From Methanobacteriota archaeon (GTDB lineage Archaea > Hydrothermarchaeota > Hydrothermarchaeia > Hydrothermarchaeales > BMS3B): a DNA stretch of 21,116 nucleotides. Where the stretch lies: positions 1-21,116 of the forward strand of contig QIGD01000050.1 of assembly GCA_003229935.1 (NCBI GenBank). Direction: 5' to 3'. Below the pieces are notes generated by a model. The model searched no databases. It was not told the origin of the DNA and was given only the letters and a program-made list of their open reading frames with translations. The translations under genes were made by a program, and so were the position numbers. Positions 1 through 6,032 of the stretch are shown here, piece by piece. Numbering within the stretch: the stretch's first letter is position 1; each line of letters starts with the position of its first letter.

Positions 1-99
1 TTTCCCTATATTATGATTGTTTTTATCACTATATAAACTTTATGCTTATTTTCATCATTAGATTAAAATTTAATATTCATTATACAGTAACACATTCAT

Positions 100-119
100 C
101 CAACGACTAAAGTCGTTGG
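100..119. repeat. IS200/IS605-type end hairpin, empty copy
   Basis: Perfect palindrome with 8-bp stem arms (CCAACGAC and GTCGTTGG) around a TAAA loop. Read on the minus strand, the surrounding bases (about 139 down to 88) share a layout with the hairpin at 21039-21058: ATGACA, a short spacer, GAAAACC, the palindrome, then ATGAA. Such hairpins are typical of the ends of IS200/IS605 (IS1341-type, TnpB) elements. No tnpA or tnpB lies nearby, so this is a solitary remnant. Unlike the copies at 4.6, 12.4 and 13.5 kb, its loop holds no insertion. Confidence 0.6.
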
Positions 120-247
120 TTTTCTGCTATGTTTGTCATAAATAAATTTTCTATTAGTCTTCATATATTTACCTCATATTTTTTTAAAATGACTTTTTGA
201 TATTTAAAGTTTTTTACTAGATTGGATTCATTCTACTTATTTTCCTA

Positions 248-273
248 ATTGAATCTTAAATTTAAGATTCAAT
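248..273. repeat. 26-bp perfect palindrome, possible operator or terminator
   Basis: The half-site ATTGAATCTTAAA is followed at once by its exact reverse complement, with no spacer. It lies about 200 bp upstream of the Nramp-type gene, in a 474-base stretch without a convincing gene. A spacerless 26-bp match is unlikely by chance even in AT-rich DNA. It could be a regulator site or a cruciform-forming sequence. No adjacent T-run marks it clearly as a terminator. Confidence 0.5.
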
Positions 274-280
274 ATTACCA

Positions 281-412
281 TTTACACATAATATAAACCA
301 AAAATGTGATAATAATGTGTAAAAGCAAAGCAGAGATGTGGTTGAAAATGTGGGGTACCAAGTAATAGACGACCATCTTCCATTTTCTATCTACATCTTC
401 GACTTTTTACAC
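281..412 (+). promoter_or_regulatory. leader with three mutually complementary segments
   Basis: TTTACACAT (281-289) is the exact reverse complement of ATGTGTAAA (315-323). GTGTAAAA (317-324) also pairs with the TTTTTACAC segment at 404-412, extended by imperfect pairing (for example GAAAATG near 344-350 with CATTTTC near 381-387). The middle segment can therefore pair with either the left or the right partner. The arrangement resembles an attenuator or a set of repeated operator half-sites ahead of the metal transporter. Whether the stretch is transcribed is unknown, because the best promoter lies downstream at 428-442. Confidence 0.3.
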
Positions 413-427
413 AAAGCCAACCTATCC

Positions 428-442
428 AAAAAGTTTAAATAG
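428..442 (+). promoter_or_regulatory. archaeal TATA/BRE promoter of the Nramp-type gene
   Basis: AAAAAGTTTAAATAG combines a purine-rich BRE-like stretch with a TTTAAATA box A (434-441). The box starts about 40 bases before the ATG, predicting a transcript start near 460 and a leader of about 15 bases that would just contain the GGTGAG ribosome site at 464-469. Confidence 0.5.
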
Positions 443-451
443 TATTGTCAC

Positions 452-474
452 TTAGGAGAGTTAGGTGAGCCTAA
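452..474 (+). promoter_or_regulatory. DtxR/MntR-like metalloregulator box overlapping the RBS
   Basis: TTAGGTGAGCCTAA (461-474) differs at one of 14 positions from the first 14 bases of the well-known bacterial DtxR consensus (TTAGGTTAGCCTAACCTAA). An extra TTAGG half-site sits 9 bases upstream (452-456). The box ends on the base before the ATG and contains the GGTGAG Shine-Dalgarno sequence, so a bound repressor would cover the start of the message. Operator function is inferred from the match and from the metal transporter next to it. Part of the match could be chance because GGTGA is also a ribosome site. Confidence 0.45.
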
Positions 475-1815
475 ATGCAAGGAGATAAATTACCAAGTGG
501 TGAGAAATACACACAGAGAGAAGGTAAAAAGGAAGATGTAGAAGGAATCAGAAGGCGAACCTGGAATTCATTTTCACCTAAACATTTAGTATCTCGACGA
601 TTACGCGGCATGATATCATTTCTCGGTGTGTTCGGCCCTGGTCTAGTCGTCATGCTAGCTGACACCGATGCAGGCAGTGTGATTACAGCCGCACAGAGTG
701 GAGCAGTATGGGGCTACAAACTCCTTCTTCTGCAGGCTGTGCTTATCCCAGTACTGTATATAGTACAGGAGCTAACTGTACGGCTTGGCCTTGTCACCGG
801 CAAAGGACATGGAGAGCTTATTCGCGACCATTTCGGCCAAAAATGGGCATGGGTTTCAGTAGGCACATTGACTCTGGCTGGCATAGGTGCACTTATTACA
901 GAGTTCGCAGGTATAGGGGGAGTTGGAATGCTCTTTGGGATACCTCTCTGGGTCAGTGTTGGAATGGCTGTAACTTTCCTTGCAATAGTGGTATGGACAG
1001 GGTCATACTATTCAGTAGAGCGAATCGCAATTATGATAGGTAGCTTTGAACTGGCCTTTGTCCTTGTAGCTCTGTGGGCCAGGCCCCAGCCATCTGAAAT
1101 ACTTGCTGGGCTCACGCAGATACCATGGGAAAACTCGGGTTACTTGTACCTTGCTGCAGCCAATGTGGGTGCGGTAATTATGCCATGGATGATTTTTTAT
1201 CAGCAATCTGCAGTGGTAGACAAAGGGTTAACAATTCGCAATCTGCGTGCAGCCAGATGGGATACAGTCTGGGGGTCACTTATAACTCAGGTAATAATGG
1301 CTGCAATACTTATTGCTGCTGCTGCAACACTAGGCCAGAGCCACCCAGGCATACCTCTTGATACAGTGCAGCAGATTACCCATGCTCTTATTCCATTTCT
1401 GGGAAAGGACCTCGGAGTTCTATTCTTTGCTCTGGGTATGATTGGAGCAGCAATGGTAGCTGCCATTGTAGTCTCGCTTGCAATGGCATGGGGGCTTGGT
1501 GAAGTCAGCGGATATCGACGCTCGCTCGAGCATCATCCTCGGGAGGCACCATGGTTCTACGCTATCTATACAATTGCACTTGTTCTGGGTGGACTGTTTG
1601 TTATATCTGGGGTTAATCTGGTCGACCTAAGCATCGGTGTTCAGATTATGAATGCCCTGCTATTGCCCATTGTTCTGGGTTTTCTATATTTGTTGGCATT
1701 AAAGGCATTGCCAGAGCCTTATAGACTGAAGGGAGCATATGCTGTAGTTGTGGGTATAGTTGTTGTGATAACCAGTGGATTTGGAGTGTTTGCTGTACTG
1801 AATACGTTACTCTAA
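475..1815 (+). CDS. Nramp-family divalent metal transporter, non-canonical metal-site motifs
   Basis: The 446-residue protein has about 11 hydrophobic segments and clear Nramp layout: GPGLVVML then ADTDAGSVITAAQSGA (62-77) in TM1, and NVGAVIMPWMIFYQQS in TM6. Canonical Nramps carry DPGN in TM1 and MPHN in TM6; here the aligned positions read D65-A-G-S68 and M236-P-W-M239. Metal coordination therefore probably differs from classical Mn/Fe importers, and the substrate (Mn, Fe, Mg or other) cannot be assigned. A hydrophilic tail of about 45 residues precedes TM1. GGTGAG at 464-469 supports the ATG at 475; an internal ATG at 610 is an alternative. About two thirds of Arg codons are CGN, whereas neighbouring genes use mostly AGA/AGG, which suggests acquisition by transfer. 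A DtxR-like box touches the start codon. Confidence 0.85.
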   Translation: MQGDKLPSGEKYTQREGKKEDVEGIRRRTWNSFSPKHLVSRRLRGMISFLGVFGPGLVVMLADTDAGSVITAAQSGAVWGYKLLLLQAVLIPVLYIVQELTVRLGLVTGKGHGELIRDHFGQKWAWVSVGTLTLAGIGALITEFAGIGGVGMLFGIPLWVSVGMAVTFLAIVVWTGSYYSVERIAIMIGSFELAFVLVALWARPQPSEILAGLTQIPWENSGYLYLAAANVGAVIMPWMIFYQQSAVVDKGLTIRNLRAARWDTVWGSLITQVIMAAILIAAAATLGQSHPGIPLDTVQQITHALIPFLGKDLGVLFFALGMIGAAMVAAIVVSLAMAWGLGEVSGYRRSLEHHPREAPWFYAIYTIALVLGGLFVISGVNLVDLSIGVQIMNALLLPIVLGFLYLLALKALPEPYRLKGAYAVVVGIVVVITSGFGVFAVLNTLL

Positions 1816-1898
1816 AAATCCACATTTATTGAAATTCTAGATGATGATATTATTAATACTATTGATATTATTTTAGAGTTAATAAGAAGGTGGTAAAT

Positions 1899-2246
1899 GT
1901 GCTTAAGGTTGTTTTTCATATAGATATGGAAGATACTTCAAGATTTGGACTTGCTCTTGGAAATATGTCGAATCTCCAGAAGGATGTGGGCTATGAGAAT
2001 GTAGACATAGCCCTGCTAGCCAACGGAAATTCAGTAAAACACTTTGTAAAGGAAGGTAATATGGAGTACCTCTCAATGCTCGAAGAGATGCACGAAAAGG
2101 GTGTGAGATTCTATCTTTGCAATAACTCACTGAATAAGCACAGCCTGAAGAAGGAGCAGATGTTTGATTTTTGCGAGGTTGTACCTGCCGGAGTTACAAA
2201 GCTCATAAAACTCCAGAAGGAAGGCTATGCCTATATAAAGCCGTGA
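1899..2246 (+). CDS. DsrE/DsrF-like protein (COG1416 type)
   Basis: A 115-residue cytoplasmic protein of the small DsrE/DsrF-like fold. Diagnostic stretches are the N-terminal strand KVVFHIDMED, the central DIALLANGNSVKHFV, then GVRFYLCNNSL with a single conserved-type Cys (C74), and the tail VVPAGVTKLIKLQKEGYAYIKP. Some family members use such a cysteine in sulfur relay, while COG1416 members are uncharacterised, so persulfide chemistry is only a possibility. GTG at 1899 is chosen because GGTGG (1889-1893) lies five bases upstream; an in-frame GTG at 1890 would overlap that ribosome site. Although it follows the Nramp-type gene by 83 bases, its AGA/AAG-rich codon use resembles the rest of the window. 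No partner sulfurtransferase is visible. Confidence 0.8.
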   Translation: MLKVVFHIDMEDTSRFGLALGNMSNLQKDVGYENVDIALLANGNSVKHFVKEGNMEYLSMLEEMHEKGVRFYLCNNSLNKHSLKKEQMFDFCEVVPAGVTKLIKLQKEGYAYIKP

Positions 2247-2262
2247 ATATGTACGAGGGGCT

Positions 2263-2508
2263 TCATTCCTTAAAATATTGGGATAATGGATAAATAAGGG
2301 AAGTGGTCCTTCTTAGAAATTTTGGGCTGGCAAAGCCAATAATCAACAGGTGAACTATAGCCTGTTGCAGCCTGTTCTCTACCTTACAGGCAATGGTACA
2401 GGCATGACAACCTATGTACTTCCTTAAATCTATCACCATCATATACCGTTTGTCCCTGCTTTTGATGTCCTCTTCAATCATTATATTATCCTTGTTTAAA
2501 TACTTCAT
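2263..2508 (-). pseudogene. 5' remnant of a 4Fe-4S electron-transfer subunit (DmsB/PsrB-like)
   Basis: The ORF begins like an iron-sulfur subunit of a molybdopterin-type oxidoreductase: MVIDLRKYIGCHACTIACKV. In intact homologues this is the first 4Fe-4S motif, C-x2-C-x2-C-x3-C. Here its first Cys is Tyr and the other three remain. After ENRLQQ the similarity stops, and no later cysteine cluster (such as CNQC) follows before the stop. Intact family members are roughly 180-250 residues with several clusters, so this is a decayed 5' fragment. No catalytic molybdopterin subunit lies nearby. Expression as a short peptide cannot be excluded. Confidence 0.55.
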
Positions 2509-2517
2509 ACCGTTAAA

Positions 2518-2529
2518 TACTTTTATATA
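2518..2529 (+). promoter_or_regulatory. leaderless-type promoter of the 62-residue ORF
   Basis: AATACTTTTATATAT includes the box A TTTATATA at 2522-2529. It starts 31 bases and ends 24 bases before the ATG at 2553, the spacing expected if transcription starts at or next to the start codon. No ribosome site precedes the ATG, consistent with a leaderless message. Confidence 0.55.
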
Positions 2530-2552
2530 TACCTTACAACAATATAATAATC

Positions 2553-2741
2553 ATGTATTTGGCTGTTTATTTACTGGTAGGTGCCTACGCACTGGGCACA
2601 GTTCTTTTCTATCTTAATGCGAAGGAGATGAGACACTACTGCGGACTTAATCCTACAGACTCCAATCTGGCATCCTGGAAGAATTGGTATGTCATCCATA
2701 AAAGAGAGGAGCCTGAGTGGCTCAAAAGGAATCTGATTTAA
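2553..2741 (+). CDS. small membrane-anchored protein, unknown function
   Basis: A 62-residue ORF with one hydrophobic N-terminal segment (about residues 2-20, MYLAVYLLVGAYALGTVLFY) and a basic, tryptophan-containing hydrophilic tail. I recognise no family. The case for a real gene rests on a strong TATA box at leaderless spacing and a compact position: the convergent metallophosphoesterase ends only nine bases beyond its stop. The topology suggests a single-pass protein with its tail on one face of the membrane. It could instead be the remnant of a larger gene. Confidence 0.5.
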   Translation: MYLAVYLLVGAYALGTVLFYLNAKEMRHYCGLNPTDSNLASWKNWYVIHKREEPEWLKRNLI

Positions 2742-2750
2742 TAATCTTAC

Positions 2751-3485
2751 TTATTGAAGCGTTAACTTAATTTTCAGTATTTCTTTCATTGTAGCATCCA
2801 TTACATTTACCTCTTTTATGGACATTTTTTTATCCTCTATATCTACTATATTGAATGAGGGATAAGACCTACCTTTAAGTCTCCGAGATGTAGCAGTTCC
2901 GGCTGTTATATAGTAAGTGTTTTCCAATTGCCATGCCCATGAAACATGCTTGTGTCCAGAAAAAACAAAATTCAGTCCAAGTTCATTGCAAAGTTCCAAA
3001 ACATCTCCAGAGTCCACAGGTATGTTTCTCTCCCTTCCAGTACCGGGAATAGGTATAAGGTGATGATGCATGGTGAGTATTTTTATCCTATTGTCTACTG
3101 ATAATTTTTCCCTCATAAATGCATAATTTTCTCTTCCTATATGTCCATCATCTATATCTGGCTCGGTTGAATCTATTCCTAAAATCACAACGCTTTCATC
3201 CTCATAATAAGGAAATCTTGTCTCAAAGACCTCTTCAAAGGTCATATAACCTTCATTTCTTGCGTCATGATTACCTGGCACTATTACTGTACTCTTTGCT
3301 TTTATCCTATCGAGATATTTCTTCACAATATCATATTCATGGGCATAGCCATCATCAGTAAGGTCGCCTGTGACCACAAGGACATCTGCCTTTATCGAAT
3401 TTACAATCTCAATAACTTTCTCACCCCATTCGGGAATGAAATTTGGACCTGCAGTATGCAAATCAGAAATATGTACTATTTTCAT
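2751..3485 (-). CDS. calcineurin-like metallophosphoesterase (CpdA-like)
   Basis: The 244-residue protein carries the full two-metal motif set of this superfamily: D8-L-H10, G40-D41, G71-N-H-D74, H140-H-H142 and G177-H-K-H180. Length and motif order match the single-domain CpdA/YfcE-like group, which hydrolyse phosphodiesters such as cyclic nucleotides. The substrate cannot be told from sequence. No signal peptide or membrane segment is present, so it is cytoplasmic. An AGGAGG ribosome site seven bases upstream (about 3493-3498) supports the start. A promoter with a TATA box at 3621-3630 may serve it together with a possible small upstream ORF (3510-3608). Confidence 0.88.
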   Translation of the reverse strand: MKIVHISDLHTAGPNFIPEWGEKVIEIVNSIKADVLVVTGDLTDDGYAHEYDIVKKYLDRIKAKSTVIVPGNHDARNEGYMTFEEVFETRFPYYEDESVVILGIDSTEPDIDDGHIGRENYAFMREKLSVDNRIKILTMHHHLIPIPGTGRERNIPVDSGDVLELCNELGLNFVFSGHKHVSWAWQLENTYYITAGTATSRRLKGRSYPSFNIVDIEDKKMSIKEVNVMDATMKEILKIKLTLQ

Positions 3486-3509
3486 TCTTCAACCTCCTTT
3501 TATAGCTCT

Positions 3510-3608
3510 TCATTTGTCCTCACCCTTTTGAATTTGACAATGATTTCCTCCATTGATTTTAGCACTCTCCCCTTCGTACTCCGCTCTATATTTATATTCA
3601 TTATTCAT
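3510..3608 (-). CDS. possible 32-residue upstream ORF
   Basis: An ATG with a GGGAG ribosome site opens a 32-codon frame (begins MNNEYKYRAEYEGESAK). It stops 24 bases before the metallophosphoesterase start. A TATTTAAATA box (3621-3630) sits just upstream at leaderless-like distance. In an overlapping frame a second mini-ORF (begins MEEIIVKFKRV) ends still closer to the next gene. The peptide is hydrophilic and matches nothing I know. It may be a leader peptide, a gene remnant or an untranslated leader. Confidence 0.25.
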   Translation of the reverse strand: MNNEYKYRAEYEGESAKINGGNHCQIQKGEDK

Positions 3609-3620
3609 ATTGTCTCCCAT

Positions 3621-3630
3621 TATTTAAATA
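3621..3630 (-). promoter_or_regulatory. TATA box upstream of the metallophosphoesterase
   Basis: TATTTAAATA is self-complementary, so direction is set by context. On the minus strand it predicts a start near 3600, giving either a near-leaderless message for the 32-residue ORF or a leader of about 110 bases for the metallophosphoesterase. No plus-strand gene lies within reach. Confidence 0.4.
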
Positions 3631-3734
3631 TCTTGAGAGGTTACTTAAGGAGAGGCATAACCATCATTCCATAATAAGCTATCTATACCAATCCCACCGT
3701 TATAAAAAACAAGAATCAGATGGAATATTCACAA

Positions 3735-4181
3735 TTATCTATTAAGGACTCCGCTAATCTGGCTTTCCAGCTCTTTTTTCGATATGAAACCTATATCAAT
3801 TTTGAAAATATTTCCATTTTTATCAAAGATAACAATAGTTGGAACACCGCCCTCAGGATTATAGTGTAAAAGGAGTCCATGGTACTGGTCAATATTCATC
3901 TCAAGAATATTTAGTTTCGAAGGCGAATATTTTTGCTTTAATGATGTTGTTATTGGAGTCTGCACCCTACATATGGGACACCATGTAGCATAAAAATCTA
4001 CCAGAGTTGGCTCTCCAGAATGTATGGCACTATTGAATTCCTGCCCTGTATTGCTGTGGGCAGGAAATGGGCTTGAATTTGAACTTGAAGTTGAACTTCC
4101 TTTGAGACAGCCAGCAACTATAATCAATAAAAATAACAGAGAAATAATGACAATAGTGCTCTTCAGTGACAGCTTGTTCAT
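3735..4181 (-). CDS. thioredoxin-fold lipoprotein
   Basis: A 148-residue exported thiol-disulfide protein. It has a basic start, a hydrophobic stretch (about 9-23) and a lipobox-like VAG-C25, so it is probably lipid-anchored outside the cytoplasmic membrane. A Ser/Thr-rich linker (28-45) leads into a thioredoxin domain with YATW-C68-P-I-C71 and the cis-proline loop V113-P-T. TlpA/thioredoxin-like members reduce or isomerise cysteines, for instance in cytochrome c maturation. No cytochrome biogenesis gene is near, so its client is unknown. The ribosome site is weak. An array of palindromes (4266-4344) lies 85-163 bases upstream. Confidence 0.85.
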   Translation of the reverse strand: MNKLSLKSTIVIISLLFLLIIVAGCLKGSSTSSSNSSPFPAHSNTGQEFNSAIHSGEPTLVDFYATWCPICRVQTPITTSLKQKYSPSKLNILEMNIDQYHGLLLHYNPEGGVPTIVIFDKNGNIFKIDIGFISKKELESQISGVLNR

Positions 4182-4265
4182 CTATCCTGAACCTTAATTT
4201 ACCATCGATAAAATTGTAATTTTTTCTCATGGAAATCAATAAGCTTCTATTTTCCCAATCGTAGA

Positions 4266-4344
4266 TTTTATGATTTCTCATAAAAACTCTGAGTTATTAT
4301 ATGTTTTCATAAAAAAGGTGTGGTTTTTATAATTTGTCATAAAA
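4266..4344. promoter_or_regulatory. array of three 20-bp imperfect palindromes
   Basis: TTTTATGATTTCTCATAAAA (4266-4285), TATTATATGTTTTCATAAAA (4295-4314) and TTTTATAATTTGTCATAAAA (4325-4344) follow a shared TTTTAT-N8-ATAAAA pattern at steps of 29 and 30 bases, close to three helical turns. They lie between the divergent thioredoxin-like gene and the YIP1 fragment. Regular phasing on one helix face suggests cooperative binding of a regulator. The TTTTTATAAT part of the third copy could also serve as a TATA element. Confidence 0.45.
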
Positions 4345-4400
4345 CTAGATATGATTGTAATTCCATTAATTATAGCACCATAAATCCATTAAAACTAAAG

Positions 4401-4412
4401 TATTAAATATAA
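4401..4412 (+). promoter_or_regulatory. TATA box of the YIP1-type gene fragment
   Basis: TATTAAATATAA lies 46 to 57 bases before the ATG at 4458, predicting a short leader that includes GGAGG at 4446-4450. It probably drove the original YIP1-type gene and now reads into the inserted element. Confidence 0.4.
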
Positions 4413-4457
4413 GTAGGATAAAATTGGATTTTAGTTGGTATTTTTGGAGGTATGGAT

Positions 4458-4604
4458 ATGGCAATTGAATATGCAATAAATATATTGAAATCCCCAAGCA
4501 GTACATTCAGGAAGATATTGGATAGCAAGGAAGGATTGAAGTTCCCCTTTTTAATTGTATTAGTTTCAGGTATTATTGCAGGACTGACATACTCCCACGA
4601 CTAA
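4458..4604 (+). pseudogene. truncated YIP1-type membrane protein, 5' fragment
   Basis: About 43 native codons remain. The text resembles the beginning of archaeal YIP1-domain membrane proteins: a short amphipathic stretch with KSPSSTFRKILDSKEG, then the first hydrophobic segment FPFLIVLVSGIIAGL. At codon 43 the sequence runs into the repeat starting CTGACATACTCC (4584), and the frame ends at the TAA of the hairpin loop (4602-4604). GGAGG (4446-4450) is seven bases from this ATG; an in-frame ATG at 4452 is too close to it. The rest of the gene is not in the window, which points to deletion rather than simple insertion. Full-length YIP1 proteins usually have about five membrane segments. Confidence 0.6.
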
Positions 4605-4741
4605 AGAGGCTGTCCGACAATTACTTTCAGTAATATAAAGACTGCTTATTTTAGACAATAAAGGCTAAATTTAGCCCGTAGTATTTTTGATTACGGGACA
4701 GCCTCTAAAGTTCGTGGGCTTTCCCGCTCGCGATATCGTAA
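4584..4741. mobile_element. IS605-type end hairpin carrying a MITE, at a deletion junction
   Basis: The outer element runs from CTGACATACTCCCACGAC to a tail ending ATATCGTAA, matching the copies at 12398-12579 (inverted) and 13495-13656. Inside its loop sits a 100-bp MITE (4606-4705) with termini GAGGCTGTC and GACAGCCTC, flanked by TAAA on both sides (4602-4605, 4706-4709). Relative to the hairpin, this MITE is oriented as in the 12.4-kb copy and opposite to the 13.5-kb copy. The right stem has one extra T. The MITE is 7 bp shorter than the 13.5-kb copy. No coding capacity. Confidence 0.75.
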
Positions 4742-5940
4742 TATTATTTATTTCAATCGGTGTGGGTATTAAAGGTGTGGTAATGCATTCCTTTGGCAAT
4801 GTAGGTAATGACTTAATGGTTACTCCGAAATATACCCCTAATTCAAATATTAAATACTTAAGTTCTGATGACATAAACAAAATAAAAACAATAGAGGGTG
4901 TAGAGGCAGTTCTGCCCAGAGAAACAGGTTTTGCCCTTCTGGAATATAGTGGACGGAAGGAATTTGTAAGTGTGATTGGTGTGGAGCCTTCCATGGAAAA
5001 GAGATATGGTGTTAAAATGGCTAAAGGGAGGTTTCTAAGAGATTCAGACCATTATGTGGCTGTTTTGGGTGCAAAGGAGACATCAATAAAGAATACGGTG
5101 ACACAGCATCAAAATGAGACATATCAGGAACAAAAAGAGGAGAGAAGTTTCACCTACTCAAAAATACCTGCCAGAAGCGAAGGAGTTACTATTGACATTC
5201 TTAGACCAATAACCCTGAAATTTCCAACAGGAACAGCTAGGAGGTTCAGAATCTCTGGAGTTTTAAAAAAGGGAGGTATGTCTGGAAATATTTTTGCAAA
5301 TCCTGATGATGCTGTAATCATTCCCCTCAAAACAATGAATACCATAATGGGAAAAAATAAAAATGAATTTTCAATTTTAATTGTAAAGATAAAATCTCAA
5401 TCAGACGTAAATGAAATATCAAGAGAAATCAAGAATAATCTTGATGTCAATGTGATGAGCCTCAAGAGCATTCTGGGAGCTATTGGTTCATTCTTTAAGG
5501 TTGTAGAAGTTGTGTTTTTAGCCATAGGTTCAATAGCTCTTATTGTGGCAGGTTTTGGTATTATGAACACCATGCTCATGAGCGTGCTGGAGAGAACCAG
5601 AGAGATTGGAGTTCTAAAATCTATCGGAGCCAAAAGATCACATATTATCCAGATTTTTCTTGCAGAATCCGCACTTATAGGTTTATTCGGCGGGATTTTA
5701 GGGGTAATATTTGGGATTATTGGGTCAATGAGTATGAATATTATAGCAAAATTTGCTCTCGTCAACCTTGCAAAAATGCCAGCTGAGAAAGTTGCAAAAC
5801 TTCCTGCAATAACCCAGATACCACTATGGCTTATTCTTTTTGCTCTCTGTTTTTCAGTAATAATCAGTGTAGCCTTTGGTCTTTATCCTGCCATAAAAGC
5901 GTCAAAACTGAGTCCTGTAGAAGCTCTGAGGTATCAGTAA
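4687..5940 (+). pseudogene. ABC transporter permease (MacB/FtsX type), 5'-truncated
   Basis: Native sequence begins near 4741 with LFISIGVGIKGVVMHSFG, which in intact MacB-type permeases follows the first membrane helix. A MacB-type periplasmic domain follows (about residues 30-250 of this frame), then three C-terminal helices with ERTREIGVLKSIGAKR and AIKASKLSPVEALR, hallmarks of the FtsX domain. The first 18 or so codons of the open frame (TTG at 4687) come from the MITE end and hairpin element, so the native start and most of TM1 are lost. No ATP-binding partner is present. The rest of the frame is undamaged, so truncation is probably recent. A shortened protein might still be made, but insertion and function are doubtful. 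Confidence 0.75.
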
Positions 5941-5961
5941 GTAAACATAATAGAGACTATA

Positions 5962-5987
5962 CCATAAACTGGCATTTATGGATTTTA
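5962..5987 (+). terminator. hairpin after the permease
   Basis: CCATAAA and TTTATGG form a perfect 7-bp stem around CTGGCA, followed by ATTTTAC. It lies 22 bases after the permease stop and ahead of the next promoter. Archaeal termination relies mainly on T-runs, and the run here is short, so the role is tentative. Confidence 0.35.
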
Positions 5988-5999
5988 CACCACCAGTTA

Positions 6000-6008
6000 A
6001 AAATATAT
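6000..6008 (+). promoter_or_regulatory. TATA box of the COG1395 regulator gene
   Basis: AAAATATAT ends about 25 bases before the ATG at 6033. The spacing predicts a transcript with almost no leader, matching the lack of a ribosome site. Confidence 0.45.
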
Positions 6009-6032
6009 ACAAGCAGGAATGAGATATAATAA

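Noticed and set aside
475..1815. Amino-acid permease of the APC superfamily
   Set aside because: The GPGLVV...TDAGS and NVGAVIMP motifs specifically match the Nramp layout.
3267..3674. 135-codon plus-strand ORF over the metallophosphoesterase
   Set aside because: It is opposite a gene with all catalytic motifs and has low-complexity aromatic composition typical of a shadow frame.
4266..4344. Degenerate CRISPR array, because units repeat every 29-30 bases
   Set aside because: Only three units, about 20 bp each and palindromic, with spacers of about 10 bases and no cas genes; operator sites fit better.
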